A stretch of DNA of 5,438 nt from assembly GCA_964436345.1 (NCBI GenBank), contig CAYTCC010000084.1, forward strand, positions 1 to 5,438, given 5' to 3'. How positions within the stretch are numbered: the stretch's first letter is position 1; every line of letters starts with the position of its first letter. Positions 1 to 5,438 of this stretch are shown here, one piece after another. The translations under genes were made by a program, and so were the position numbers. Below the pieces are notes generated by a model, which was not told where the DNA came from, ran no database searches, and saw only the letters and a program-made list of their open reading frames with translations. The stretch is from GCA-002694895 sp964436345. GTDB lineage: Bacteria > Chloroflexota > Dehalococcoidia > Lucifugimonadales > GCA-002694895.

Positions 1-1996
1 TTAACATAAAATATTCTTCATTAATCGCCCATCCAAGACCCTGAGTTGTCCCACCTTGAATTTGTCCCTCAACATAATGTCGATGAATAGCTTTCCCAAC
101 ATCCTGAAAAGCTGTAACTTTCAAAATTTCAATTTTACCTGTTTCAGGATCAACTTTAACATCTACTATATTCGCGGCATATGAACCTTCTTGTCCTCCC
201 GGGTTAATATGTGCTTTACCTGTGATCGGACCTCCGGTATCTCCCAGTAAAGCTGCTATTTCTTTTAAAGTCATTTTCAATTCCGGATCATTTTTATGAT
301 ATAAAACTCCATCTTTATAATCTATATTTTCATCATTAGTATCCCAGATCAATGCTGCCCTTTTAATTAATTGTATTTTGATATCTTGAGCTGTATGATA
401 AGCAGCCATACCTGTTTTAAAAGCAACTCCACTACCTCCTGTACTAGAAGTGTAACCAATTGTATCAGTGTCACCTATTTGAGGTAAAACATTTTCTACA
501 TCTACTTCTAAAACTTCAGCAAATTGTTGAGCAATAGCTGTTCTACTACCACCAATATCTACAGAACCTTCAGTCAAAGAAAAATTACCATCAGGTAAAA
601 TATTTGCTATTACACTTGAAACACCTGTATTATTTCTACAAAAACCCATTGATATTCCTCTTCCTACATAATCTCCTTTCGGTAAAGGCATAGAATAATG
701 AGGATGATTTCTAATATTTTCCATAACATCTTTTGCGCCTATATCTCCATTTATCACACCATCTGCCCGTCTTTTACCTTTCTTTGCAACATTCTTCATT
801 CTCAATTCTACCGGATCAATTCCCAAACTATCAGCTATTTCATTTATTAAAGTTTCAACCGCAAACATAGCTATAGGTGCACCAGGTGCTCTATATGCAG
901 TAGTTTTTGGTTTGTTAGTCATAACATCATAACCATCTATGTGAACATGCTGAATATCATAAGGTGCAAATACAGCTGAAGCAGCTCCACTGACTGGGGA
1001 TCCTGGAAATGCACCTGCTTCTAACAGAATTTGAGCTTTCGCAGCATTAATAATTCCTTTCGAATTGTATCCAATTGTTATTTTCTGATAGCTCCCGGAG
1101 GTAGGGCCTGTTGCTTCTAAAACTTCAGATCTAGACATAGTCATTTTTACAGGATTTCCAGATTTTTTTGATAAGATAGCTGCCAAAGGTTCTAAATAAG
1201 CTGATAGTTTCCCTCCGAAACCACCACCTATTTCCATTGGGATAACAGTAATATTAGAAGCTGAAATACCCAAAACCTGTGCAACTGAATCTCTAATTCC
1301 AAAATGTCCTTGGCTACTACACCATATTGTCAATCTATCATTTGGTCTCCACCATGCTGTTCCATTAGTGGGTTCAATATATCCCTGGTGTACAGTTTTT
1401 GTTCTAAATTCTCTCTCAATAATTAATTCTGATTTTTTTAATTCATCATCGGCATTCCCCAATTTGTATATTTCAATAGTACCAATATTTGTGCCTTTAC
1501 TATTGATGTCTAGAGTATCATCTGATTTCTTCCAGTTTTCATGTAAAACATCTACTCCATCTTTAATAGCATCTTCGGCATTTGTAACTGAATTTAAAAC
1601 TTCATATTCTATATCAATTAAATTAAGTAATTCTTCAGCATCATCAACAGATTTTGATGCTACAGCCAATATAGGATGTCCTTTATATAAAACTTTATCT
1701 GAGGCTAAAACATTCGTAATTCTAACTTGCCCGTATAAAGGTTCTTTTGTAGTTACAGGAGATTTTGCCAGATCTTTTGAAGTAACAATTGCCTTACAAT
1801 TCGGATGATTAACCGCTTTTTCAATATTTATAGATTTTATCCTTGCATGGGCGTGAGGACTTCTTAAAACTTTTCCATATAACATTCCAGGCAAATTCAT
1901 ATCAGCACCATACAAAGCTCTTCCTGTAACTTTATCATTACCGTCATGTCTTATTGGGGATTTTCCTATTACTTTAAACTCTGCATCTGTAAACAT
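1..1996 (-). CDS. Molybdopterin-binding large subunit of a xanthine dehydrogenase/CO dehydrogenase-family hydroxylase (C-terminus cut by window edge)
   Basis: The first 665 residues of a molybdenum hydroxylase large subunit are present; family members usually have about 750-800, so the C-terminus lies beyond the left edge. Residues about 15-125 form the aldehyde oxidase/xanthine dehydrogenase hammerhead domain (KVTGRALYGAD, LRSPHAHARI). The molybdopterin-binding domains follow, with HQGYIEP, GGGFGGK at 257-263, AYRAPGAP at 367-374, DIGGSRTA at 480-487 and GQIQGGTTQGLGWA at 644-657. The catalytic glutamate of the family lies further C-terminal and cannot be checked. The residue after GGGFGGK is Leu, where mammalian xanthine dehydrogenase has Glu, and the AYxCSFR loop of form I CO dehydrogenase is absent. 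Purine or CO as substrate is therefore not supported, and the substrate is unknown. The enzyme should work in the cytoplasm with iron-sulfur and FAD subunits, which are not in this window. The ATG at 1996 is fixed by a TAA at 2011-2009 and a strong ribosome binding site. Family assignment is firm; naming it xanthine dehydrogenase would be over-annotation. Confidence 0.93.
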   Translation of the reverse strand, partial: MFTDAEFKVIGKSPIRHDGNDKVTGRALYGADMNLPGMLYGKVLRSPHAHARIKSINIEKAVNHPNCKAIVTSKDLAKSPVTTKEPLYGQVRITNVLASDKVLYKGHPILAVASKSVDDAEELLNLIDIEYEVLNSVTNAEDAIKDGVDVLHENWKKSDDTLDINSKGTNIGTIEIYKLGNADDELKKSELIIEREFRTKTVHQGYIEPTNGTAWWRPNDRLTIWCSSQGHFGIRDSVAQVLGISASNITVIPMEIGGGFGGKLSAYLEPLAAILSKKSGNPVKMTMSRSEVLEATGPTSGSYQKITIGYNSKGIINAAKAQILLEAGAFPGSPVSGAASAVFAPYDIQHVHIDGYDVMTNKPKTTAYRAPGAPIAMFAVETLINEIADSLGIDPVELRMKNVAKKGKRRADGVINGDIGAKDVMENIRNHPHYSMPLPKGDYVGRGISMGFCRNNTGVSSVIANILPDGNFSLTEGSVDIGGSRTAIAQQFAEVLEVDVENVLPQIGDTDTIGYTSSTGGSGVAFKTGMAAYHTAQDIKIQLIKRAALIWDTNDENIDYKDGVLYHKNDPELKMTLKEIAALLGDTGGPITGKAHINPGGQEGSYAANIVDVKVDPETGKIEILKVTAFQDVGKAIHRHYVEGQIQGGTTQGLGWAINEEYFML

Positions 1997-2004
1997 TAAA
2001 AGTT

Positions 2005-2010
2005 CTCCTT
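2005..2010 (-). promoter_or_regulatory. Strong Shine-Dalgarno site of the molybdenum hydroxylase gene
   Basis: AAGGAG reads on the minus strand and ends 8 bases before the ATG at 1996. An in-frame TAA overlaps its upstream edge, so translation cannot begin earlier. It is the only consensus ribosome binding site in the window; the other four genes have weak sites or none. Confidence 0.85.
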
Positions 2011-2028
2011 ATTCGATATACATATTTT

Positions 2029-2058
2029 ATTCTATGGGATAAGAAAATAATCATTCAA
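2029..2058 (-). promoter_or_regulatory. Candidate sigma70-type promoter for the molybdenum hydroxylase gene
   Basis: On the minus strand a TTGAAT box (2058-2053) is followed after 18 bp by TAGAAT (2034-2029). Transcription would start near 2022 and leave a leader of about 26 bases carrying the AAGGAG site. It lies in the 95-bp gap after the DUF2520 gene, so the hydroxylase gene could be transcribed separately from that gene. The flanking DNA is very AT-rich, so chance matches to the promoter consensus are easy. This is a prediction from spacing and consensus only. Confidence 0.4.
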
Positions 2059-2091
2059 TACAATATTCCTAAATTTTTTAAAATATATAAA

Positions 2092-2970
2092 CTAATTATA
2101 TTCATCTAGCAATTCAAGTATTTTTTTAGATTGAGATATTGCTCCTCCAACTTTTTCATCAGCATACTTCAAACTAATTTTTGCAAGCTCTACATACATT
2201 GGAAGTATATCTGGATGAGATTTTTGAAGACTATCTAAATGCATTTTAACTGTATCATAATCACCTCTAACATATGGGCCTGCCATAGATTGTGGAATAC
2301 CTAGTTCAATAATATTTTTACAACTTTGAATCATCATTGGAATTAAAGCTTTAGCTCCATCTTCTCTACTTAATCCTATTCTCTGCCATATATCCGCTAT
2401 AGAAGATGCCATACCTAATAACAAATTACCTGCCATAACTCCTGACAAATGGTAAAGAGTTCTAAATCCAGGGTCTATTCTTATAGATATAGCGTCCAGA
2501 ATTTTAACCAGTTTGCTAATAATATCCAAAGCTATTTTGTCACCATCTATTCCAAATGTAATATTATTTAAATTTTTACTCCCTAAATCCATATCAGAAA
2601 AAGGTTGTAAAGGGTGCATGCTTCCTACTGATGCTCCATCGTTTTTTACTTTATCCAATACTTCTAATCCTGAAACGCCAGAGCAATGAATCACAATTTG
2701 GCCTTTTTTCCATGATGAAGATTCTGCAGATGTTTTGATTGCATTATCTGTTGTTGTAATAAAAATAATATCAGTATTATCAGAAACTTCCTGAATAGAT
2801 TTTGATAAACTAGAACCATCTATCCTGGAACACAATTTTATTATTGATGATTCGCTTCTGCTAAATATTTTTGTAACAGAAAAACCTTTTTTATATAATG
2901 CTATAGCTAAAGCTCCACCTAAAGCTCCTGCTCCAACTATACCTATTCTATAAGAATTAATGTCTTGCAA
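2092..2970 (-). CDS. Rossmann-fold and DUF2520 domain protein, probable NAD(P)-dependent oxidoreductase
   Basis: This 292-residue protein is complete and of normal length for the family. Residues 8-21 form a dinucleotide-binding loop (IGIVGAGALGGALA), within an N-terminal Rossmann fold of the kind shared with F420-dependent NADP oxidoreductases and ketopantoate/pyrroline-5-carboxylate reductase-like proteins. The C-terminal half is a DUF2520 domain, with HPLQPFSD at 119-126, a helical stretch from YHLSGVMAGNLLLG at 173-186, and AGPYVRGDYDTVKMHL at 230-245. The family is cytoplasmic and its substrate is generally unknown, so no reaction is assigned. The start must be TTG at 2970: an in-frame TAG lies 9 bases upstream (2982-2980), and no ATG or GTG codon occurs before the glycine-rich loop. 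AGGT, 7 bases upstream, is a weak ribosome binding site. The gene lies just upstream of the hydroxylase gene on the same strand and diverges from the C45 gene. A functional link to either is possible but unproven. Confidence 0.92.
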   Translation of the reverse strand: MQDINSYRIGIVGAGALGGALAIALYKKGFSVTKIFSRSESSIIKLCSRIDGSSLSKSIQEVSDNTDIIFITTTDNAIKTSAESSSWKKGQIVIHCSGVSGLEVLDKVKNDGASVGSMHPLQPFSDMDLGSKNLNNITFGIDGDKIALDIISKLVKILDAISIRIDPGFRTLYHLSGVMAGNLLLGMASSIADIWQRIGLSREDGAKALIPMMIQSCKNIIELGIPQSMAGPYVRGDYDTVKMHLDSLQKSHPDILPMYVELAKISLKYADEKVGGAISQSKKILELLDEYN

Positions 2971-3046
2971 TAAAAATACCTATATTTTATATTCAAATTA
3001 ATATTTACATATATTATCAAAAATAAACCTAAATCTTGCAACATAA
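2971..3046. promoter_or_regulatory. Divergent intergenic region with a candidate promoter for the DUF2520 gene
   Basis: This 76-bp spacer separates two genes read away from each other, so it must hold both promoters unless one leader begins inside the opposite gene. On the minus strand TTGCAA (3041-3036), a 17-bp spacer and GATAAT (3018-3013) match the sigma70 pattern well, with transcription starting near 3006. On the plus strand only AT-rich -10-like boxes are seen (TATATT at 3010-3015, TATTAT at 3012-3017), without a convincing -35 box. The two -10 regions overlap. No clear operator repeat was found. Confidence 0.45.
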
Positions 3047-4090
3047 ATGTCTTTAATCAATACAAACAAATTTCCATATATTGAAATTACAGGTGATCAT
3101 TATGAAATGGGATTTAGCCATGGAAAACAAATCTCTGGACAAATTCAGGAATATATCAAATGGATAAGATTCAAAAGTAAAGAAACAATCAAGCAATCTC
3201 AGAAAAGATCTATGTCTTTTTATAAACTAATAAATAATTATTCAAATGATTATATAAAAGAAATCAACGGCATTGCTGAAGGGGCAAATATCCCCTTTGA
3301 AGATGCAATGCTTTGCCAAATCAGATTCGGAAAATTAGATAATACATATGATGAAGGCTGTACAGCATTTTCATTTAAAGGTAAAAGCACAGCTAATTCA
3401 AATTTATACATAGGTCAAAACCAAGATATGGATCCTGAATTCTTGAATTTTGGTTTTGTTTTAAAATTAATTCCTAGTATAAATATACCTCAAATTATTA
3501 TGTTCACTTTCCCTGGTCAAATAGGCTATGCAGGAATGAATGAACATGGAATATCTAATTTTGCAAATGCTCTATATAATTTCCAAACACAAAATGGGGT
3601 CCCGCATTATATCTTGAAAAGAAAATTACTAGAACAGCAATCTTTAGAAAGCTGTAAAAAGATTTTACAAACAATTAATGTATCAGAAGCTGCAAATATT
3701 TTAATATCTGACAAAACAGATATTATAGACTTTGAATTTCATAATAAATCAAGGTATCAATATAAGTCTAATGATCAAGACTCTTTTATTCATACCAATC
3801 ACTATTTAACTAACGAATTAATCAAATTTGAAGACAACACTCTGAATGATTCCCCGATCAGGTTTCAAAGAATGAAATATTTAATAAAGAATATTTATGG
3901 AAATATAAGCCTTAATAATATAAAAAATATCCTGGCTGACCATTTCAATTTCCCGTCTTCAATATGTAGGCATGGAGCTGATAGTATGGATACTATTTCA
4001 GGATATATTGCCGCCCCGGAAAACAAAACTATATATATAAGAAAAGGGTTTGGATGTGAGATGAATTGGCAAAGTTATAGTTTTGATTAA
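3047..4090 (+). CDS. C45-family autoproteolytic acyltransferase/hydrolase (acyl-CoA:6-aminopenicillanate acyltransferase-like)
   Basis: This is a complete 347-residue Ntn-hydrolase of the peptidase C45 family, whose founding member is the fungal isopenicillin N acyltransferase of about 357 residues. The N-terminal part carries GDHYEMGFSHGKQ at 16-28 and a helical segment ending in EINGIAEGANIPFED at 72-86. GCTAF at 104-108 gives the expected self-cleavage point between Gly104 and Cys105. Cys105 would become the N-terminal nucleophile of the large subunit; the fungal enzyme cleaves at nearly the same place. Further family signatures are GQNQDMDP at 123-130, FPGQIGYAGMNEHGIS at 155-170, HTNHYL at 249-254 and SICRHG at 305-310. 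Bacterial members are thought to move or remove acyl groups on amides, but substrates are mostly unknown, so penicillin synthesis should not be inferred. No signal peptide is seen. The ATG is fixed by the in-frame TAA directly before it; no Shine-Dalgarno sequence is present, so initiation may be leaderless or independent of that signal. Confidence 0.93.
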   Translation: MSLINTNKFPYIEITGDHYEMGFSHGKQISGQIQEYIKWIRFKSKETIKQSQKRSMSFYKLINNYSNDYIKEINGIAEGANIPFEDAMLCQIRFGKLDNTYDEGCTAFSFKGKSTANSNLYIGQNQDMDPEFLNFGFVLKLIPSINIPQIIMFTFPGQIGYAGMNEHGISNFANALYNFQTQNGVPHYILKRKLLEQQSLESCKKILQTINVSEAANILISDKTDIIDFEFHNKSRYQYKSNDQDSFIHTNHYLTNELIKFEDNTLNDSPIRFQRMKYLIKNIYGNISLNNIKNILADHFNFPSSICRHGADSMDTISGYIAAPENKTIYIRKGFGCEMNWQSYSFD

Positions 4091-4099
4091 AATTATTAT

Positions 4100-4130
4100 T
4101 AATATGCATAGGTTTATCTTATGCATATTA
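4100..4130. repeat. Perfect 11-bp inverted repeat, possible transcript-end hairpin
   Basis: TAATATGCATA at 4100-4110 is repeated in inverted form at 4120-4130 around a 9-base loop, starting 9 bases after the stop of the C45 gene. Each arm contains the smaller palindrome ATGCAT. The stem is AT-rich (two G/C pairs) and is followed by T-rich but interrupted sequence rather than a clean T-run, so it is a weak candidate for an intrinsic terminator. It could instead protect the mRNA end or serve as a protein-binding site ahead of the PlsY-like gene. The symmetry is directly visible; the function is inferred. Confidence 0.55.
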
Positions 4131-4163
4131 TATGTTAGAGTTTATTAAATTTTATCTTTCATC

Positions 4164-4781
4164 ATGTCCAATATATCTACATCTGAAATTATTATAATAA
4201 TCTGTGTATATCTTTCCGCTTCTATTCCTTGGGCTGTAATGATAGGTAAAATCAGACTCAAAGATGACATAAGAAATTATGGGGATAAAAACCCGGGCAC
4301 AATAAATGTTTTTAGAGCGGGAAGCATATTATGGGGATTTATATCAGCAATTCTTGAAATTTCCAAATCAGCTTTACCCATAATTTTTGCTATACAATTA
4401 TTTAATATTTCTGAAACTACAATGCTAGCCTGTGTTATATCAGCCCTGATAGGCCATGGATATTCGCCAATGCTTAATTTCAAAGGAGGAAAATCTTTGG
4501 CGGTAACTGCAGGATCATGGCTTGCAATTACAGGAGGAGAAGCATTTTATATTATTGCACCATCTCTATTAATAATGAAAATCATACAAAAAAATGATGC
4601 TTTAACTTCAACTATAGGATTTTCTTCTTTATTTTTCTATATATTAATCCGAAATCCTACTATATTTAGTACTGAATCACTATTAATTGGAATATTACTG
4701 AATCTGATTTTCATTATTTTCAAACACAGAAATGATTACACTTTAAAAATTAATTTCAGAAATTTTGTCCGAAATGATTGA
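4164..4781 (+). CDS. PlsY-like membrane glycerol-3-phosphate acyltransferase family protein, divergent
   Basis: This 205-residue polytopic membrane protein matches PlsY in length and motif order. PlsY transfers an acyl group from acyl phosphate to glycerol 3-phosphate at the inner face of the cytoplasmic membrane. Hydrophobic segments lie near residues 7-28, 53-80, 86-102, 112-138, 146-163 and 170-187. Motif 1 is GDKNPGTINVFR at 40-51, motif 2 is GHGYSPMLNFKGGK at 97-110, and the C-terminal histidine is His188 (FKHRND). Canonical PlsY has GSGNxGAxNxxR. Here Asp41 replaces the functionally important serine while the arginine (Arg51) is kept. The usual DxxKG is ExxKS (65-69), and the Asn three residues after the histidine is Asp191. 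It is therefore a PlsY homologue of uncertain activity, either a lineage variant or a paralogue with another acceptor. ATG 4164 is the first start after an in-frame TAA at 4146; no Shine-Dalgarno sequence is visible. Its end overlaps the glycosyltransferase start by 8 bases. Confidence 0.85.
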   Translation: MSNISTSEIIIIICVYLSASIPWAVMIGKIRLKDDIRNYGDKNPGTINVFRAGSILWGFISAILEISKSALPIIFAIQLFNISETTMLACVISALIGHGYSPMLNFKGGKSLAVTAGSWLAITGGEAFYIIAPSLLIMKIIQKNDALTSTIGFSSLFFYILIRNPTIFSTESLLIGILLNLIFIIFKHRNDYTLKINFRNFVRND

Positions 4782-5438
4782 CGAATTACTAAATATAATA
4801 ATCAATTATAACAATTTTATTTATTGGTATATATGTTTACTAATTATTGCATTTTTCACCATTGTAACTGGAATCACTAATTTTTTATGGTTAAAAAAAA
4901 TACCAACTAAAAAAAATATCCCCAAATCAAAACTTGTATCAATACTTATTCCAGCAAGAAATGAAGCAGATATAATAGAATCCACTATAAAATCAATCGT
5001 TAATCAAAGTTACCAAAATTTTGAATTAATTATCCTGGATGACAATTCATCCGATTCAACAAAATCAATAATACAAAAACAAGCAAAGAAAAACTCCAAA
5101 ATTGAATTGATTAATGGATTATCATTACCTCCAGGGTGGTTAGGGAAAAATTGGGCATGTCACCAATTATCAGAAAAAGCAAAAGGAGAATATATTCTTT
5201 TCATTGATGCTGACACTAATTTAGATAAATTTATTTTAGAAGATTCAGTAATTACTTTACAAAAAGATAAAATTGATTTACTTTCACTTGTACCTGGCAG
5301 AGATACAAAATTAATTGCAGATCATGCTATGAAAAAAATTATTTCCTGGTTTATAGTCTGTTGGCTTCCTATGAAACTTGCTATAAATTTAAATGCCCCA
5401 TTTTTATCCGCCACTTTTGGGCAATTTATGCTTTTTAA
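4774..5438 (+). CDS. Membrane-anchored family 2 glycosyltransferase (C-terminus cut by window edge)
   Basis: The first 221 residues of a GT2 enzyme are present; relatives of this architecture usually have about 350-400, with further membrane helices after the catalytic domain. Residues about 15-40 form an N-terminal membrane helix, followed by a lysine-rich cytoplasmic stretch. The GT-A domain begins at VSILIPARNEADIIE (55-69), continues with ILDDNSSDST (87-96), and has the metal-binding DADT at 145-148. LPPGWLGKNWACHQL at 118-132 resembles the GWxGKxWA signature of carotenoid and hopanoid-associated glycosyltransferases (CrtQ- and HpnB-like), so a lipid or isoprenoid acceptor is plausible but unproven. 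The nucleotide-sugar donor cannot be read from the sequence. The ATG lies inside the end of the PlsY-like gene in the +1 frame, sharing ATGATTGA. No separate ribosome binding site is seen, which favours translational coupling. The right edge cuts the gene just after ATFGQFMLF. Confidence 0.9.
   Translation, partial: MIDELLNIIINYNNFIYWYICLLIIAFFTIVTGITNFLWLKKIPTKKNIPKSKLVSILIPARNEADIIESTIKSIVNQSYQNFELIILDDNSSDSTKSIIQKQAKKNSKIELINGLSLPPGWLGKNWACHQLSEKAKGEYILFIDADTNLDKFILEDSVITLQKDKIDLLSLVPGRDTKLIADHAMKKIISWFIVCWLPMKLAINLNAPFLSATFGQFMLF

Noticed and set aside
1368..1808. A 146-codon plus-strand open frame opposite the hydroxylase gene
   Set aside because: It lies wholly antisense to a gene with clear family motifs in an unbroken frame. 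Its serine- and phenylalanine-rich product looks like the complement of lysine- and glutamate-rich coding sequence, and there is no ribosome binding site.
1..1996. Naming the hydroxylase large subunit coxL (CO dehydrogenase) or xdhA (xanthine dehydrogenase)
   Set aside because: The form I active-site loop AYxCSFR is absent (AYRAPGAP instead), and the Glu after GGGFGGK typical of purine-oxidising enzymes is Leu. Only the broad family can be supported.
2059..2091. A terminator just after the DUF2520 gene
   Set aside because: The stretch is A/T-rich with partial symmetry (AAATTTTTTAAAA-like runs) but has no GC-containing stem followed by a T-run, so the symmetry is expected by chance.
3047..4090. 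A beta-lactam biosynthesis gene, from the similarity to isopenicillin N acyltransferase
   Set aside because: C45 homologues are widespread in bacteria with no penicillin pathway, and no other beta-lactam genes are present in the window.
4277..4483. A 68-codon minus-strand open frame inside the PlsY-like gene
   Set aside because: It is antisense to conserved PlsY motifs 1 and 2, has no recognisable domain and no supporting upstream signals.
1..5438. tRNA, rRNA, riboswitch, CRISPR or mobile-element signatures
   Set aside because: Intergenic space totals only about 240 bases in three gaps. None contains a tRNA-like cloverleaf, spaced direct repeats or transposase remnants, and the single inverted repeat at 4100-4130 is too short and isolated to be an insertion sequence end.

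Overview
The window is an AT-rich (roughly 30% GC by eye), gene-dense stretch of bacterial DNA. It holds five protein genes, two of them cut by the window edges. No RNA genes, insertion sequences, CRISPR arrays or phage genes are visible. UGA acts as a stop codon, one gene needs a TTG start, and only one gene has a good Shine-Dalgarno sequence. The gene mix would fit an AT-rich free-living bacterium such as a Dehalococcoidia/SAR202-like Chloroflexota: a molybdenum hydroxylase large subunit, a Rossmann-DUF2520 protein, a C45 acyltransferase/hydrolase, and a PlsY-like protein beside a membrane glycosyltransferase. No marker gene here proves the taxon, so this is a low-confidence inference.

Left half, minus strand. 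A Rossmann/DUF2520 dehydrogenase-like gene (2970 to 2092) is followed after 97 bp by the molybdopterin-binding large subunit of a xanthine dehydrogenase/CO dehydrogenase-type hydroxylase (1996 to the left edge, C-terminus missing). The second gene has its own candidate promoter and a strong ribosome binding site, so it can be expressed independently. The usual iron-sulfur and FAD subunits are not in the window. They must lie to the left or elsewhere in the genome.

Right half, plus strand. A complete C45-family autoproteolytic acyltransferase/hydrolase (3047-4090) is transcribed divergently from the DUF2520 gene across a 76-bp spacer. A perfect 11-bp inverted repeat follows it. Then comes a PlsY-like membrane acyltransferase (4164-4781) whose last 8 bases overlap the start of a family 2 glycosyltransferase (4774 to the right edge). 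The overlap argues that these two genes are co-translated. A polytopic acyltransferase beside a membrane glycosyltransferase with a GWxGKxWA motif suggests lipid or isoprenoid glycoside synthesis.

No demonstrably new system is visible. The points most worth a second look are the PlsY-like protein, which has lost residues central to canonical PlsY and is paired with a glycosyltransferase; the unassigned substrate of the molybdenum hydroxylase; and the uncharacterised C45 enzyme.
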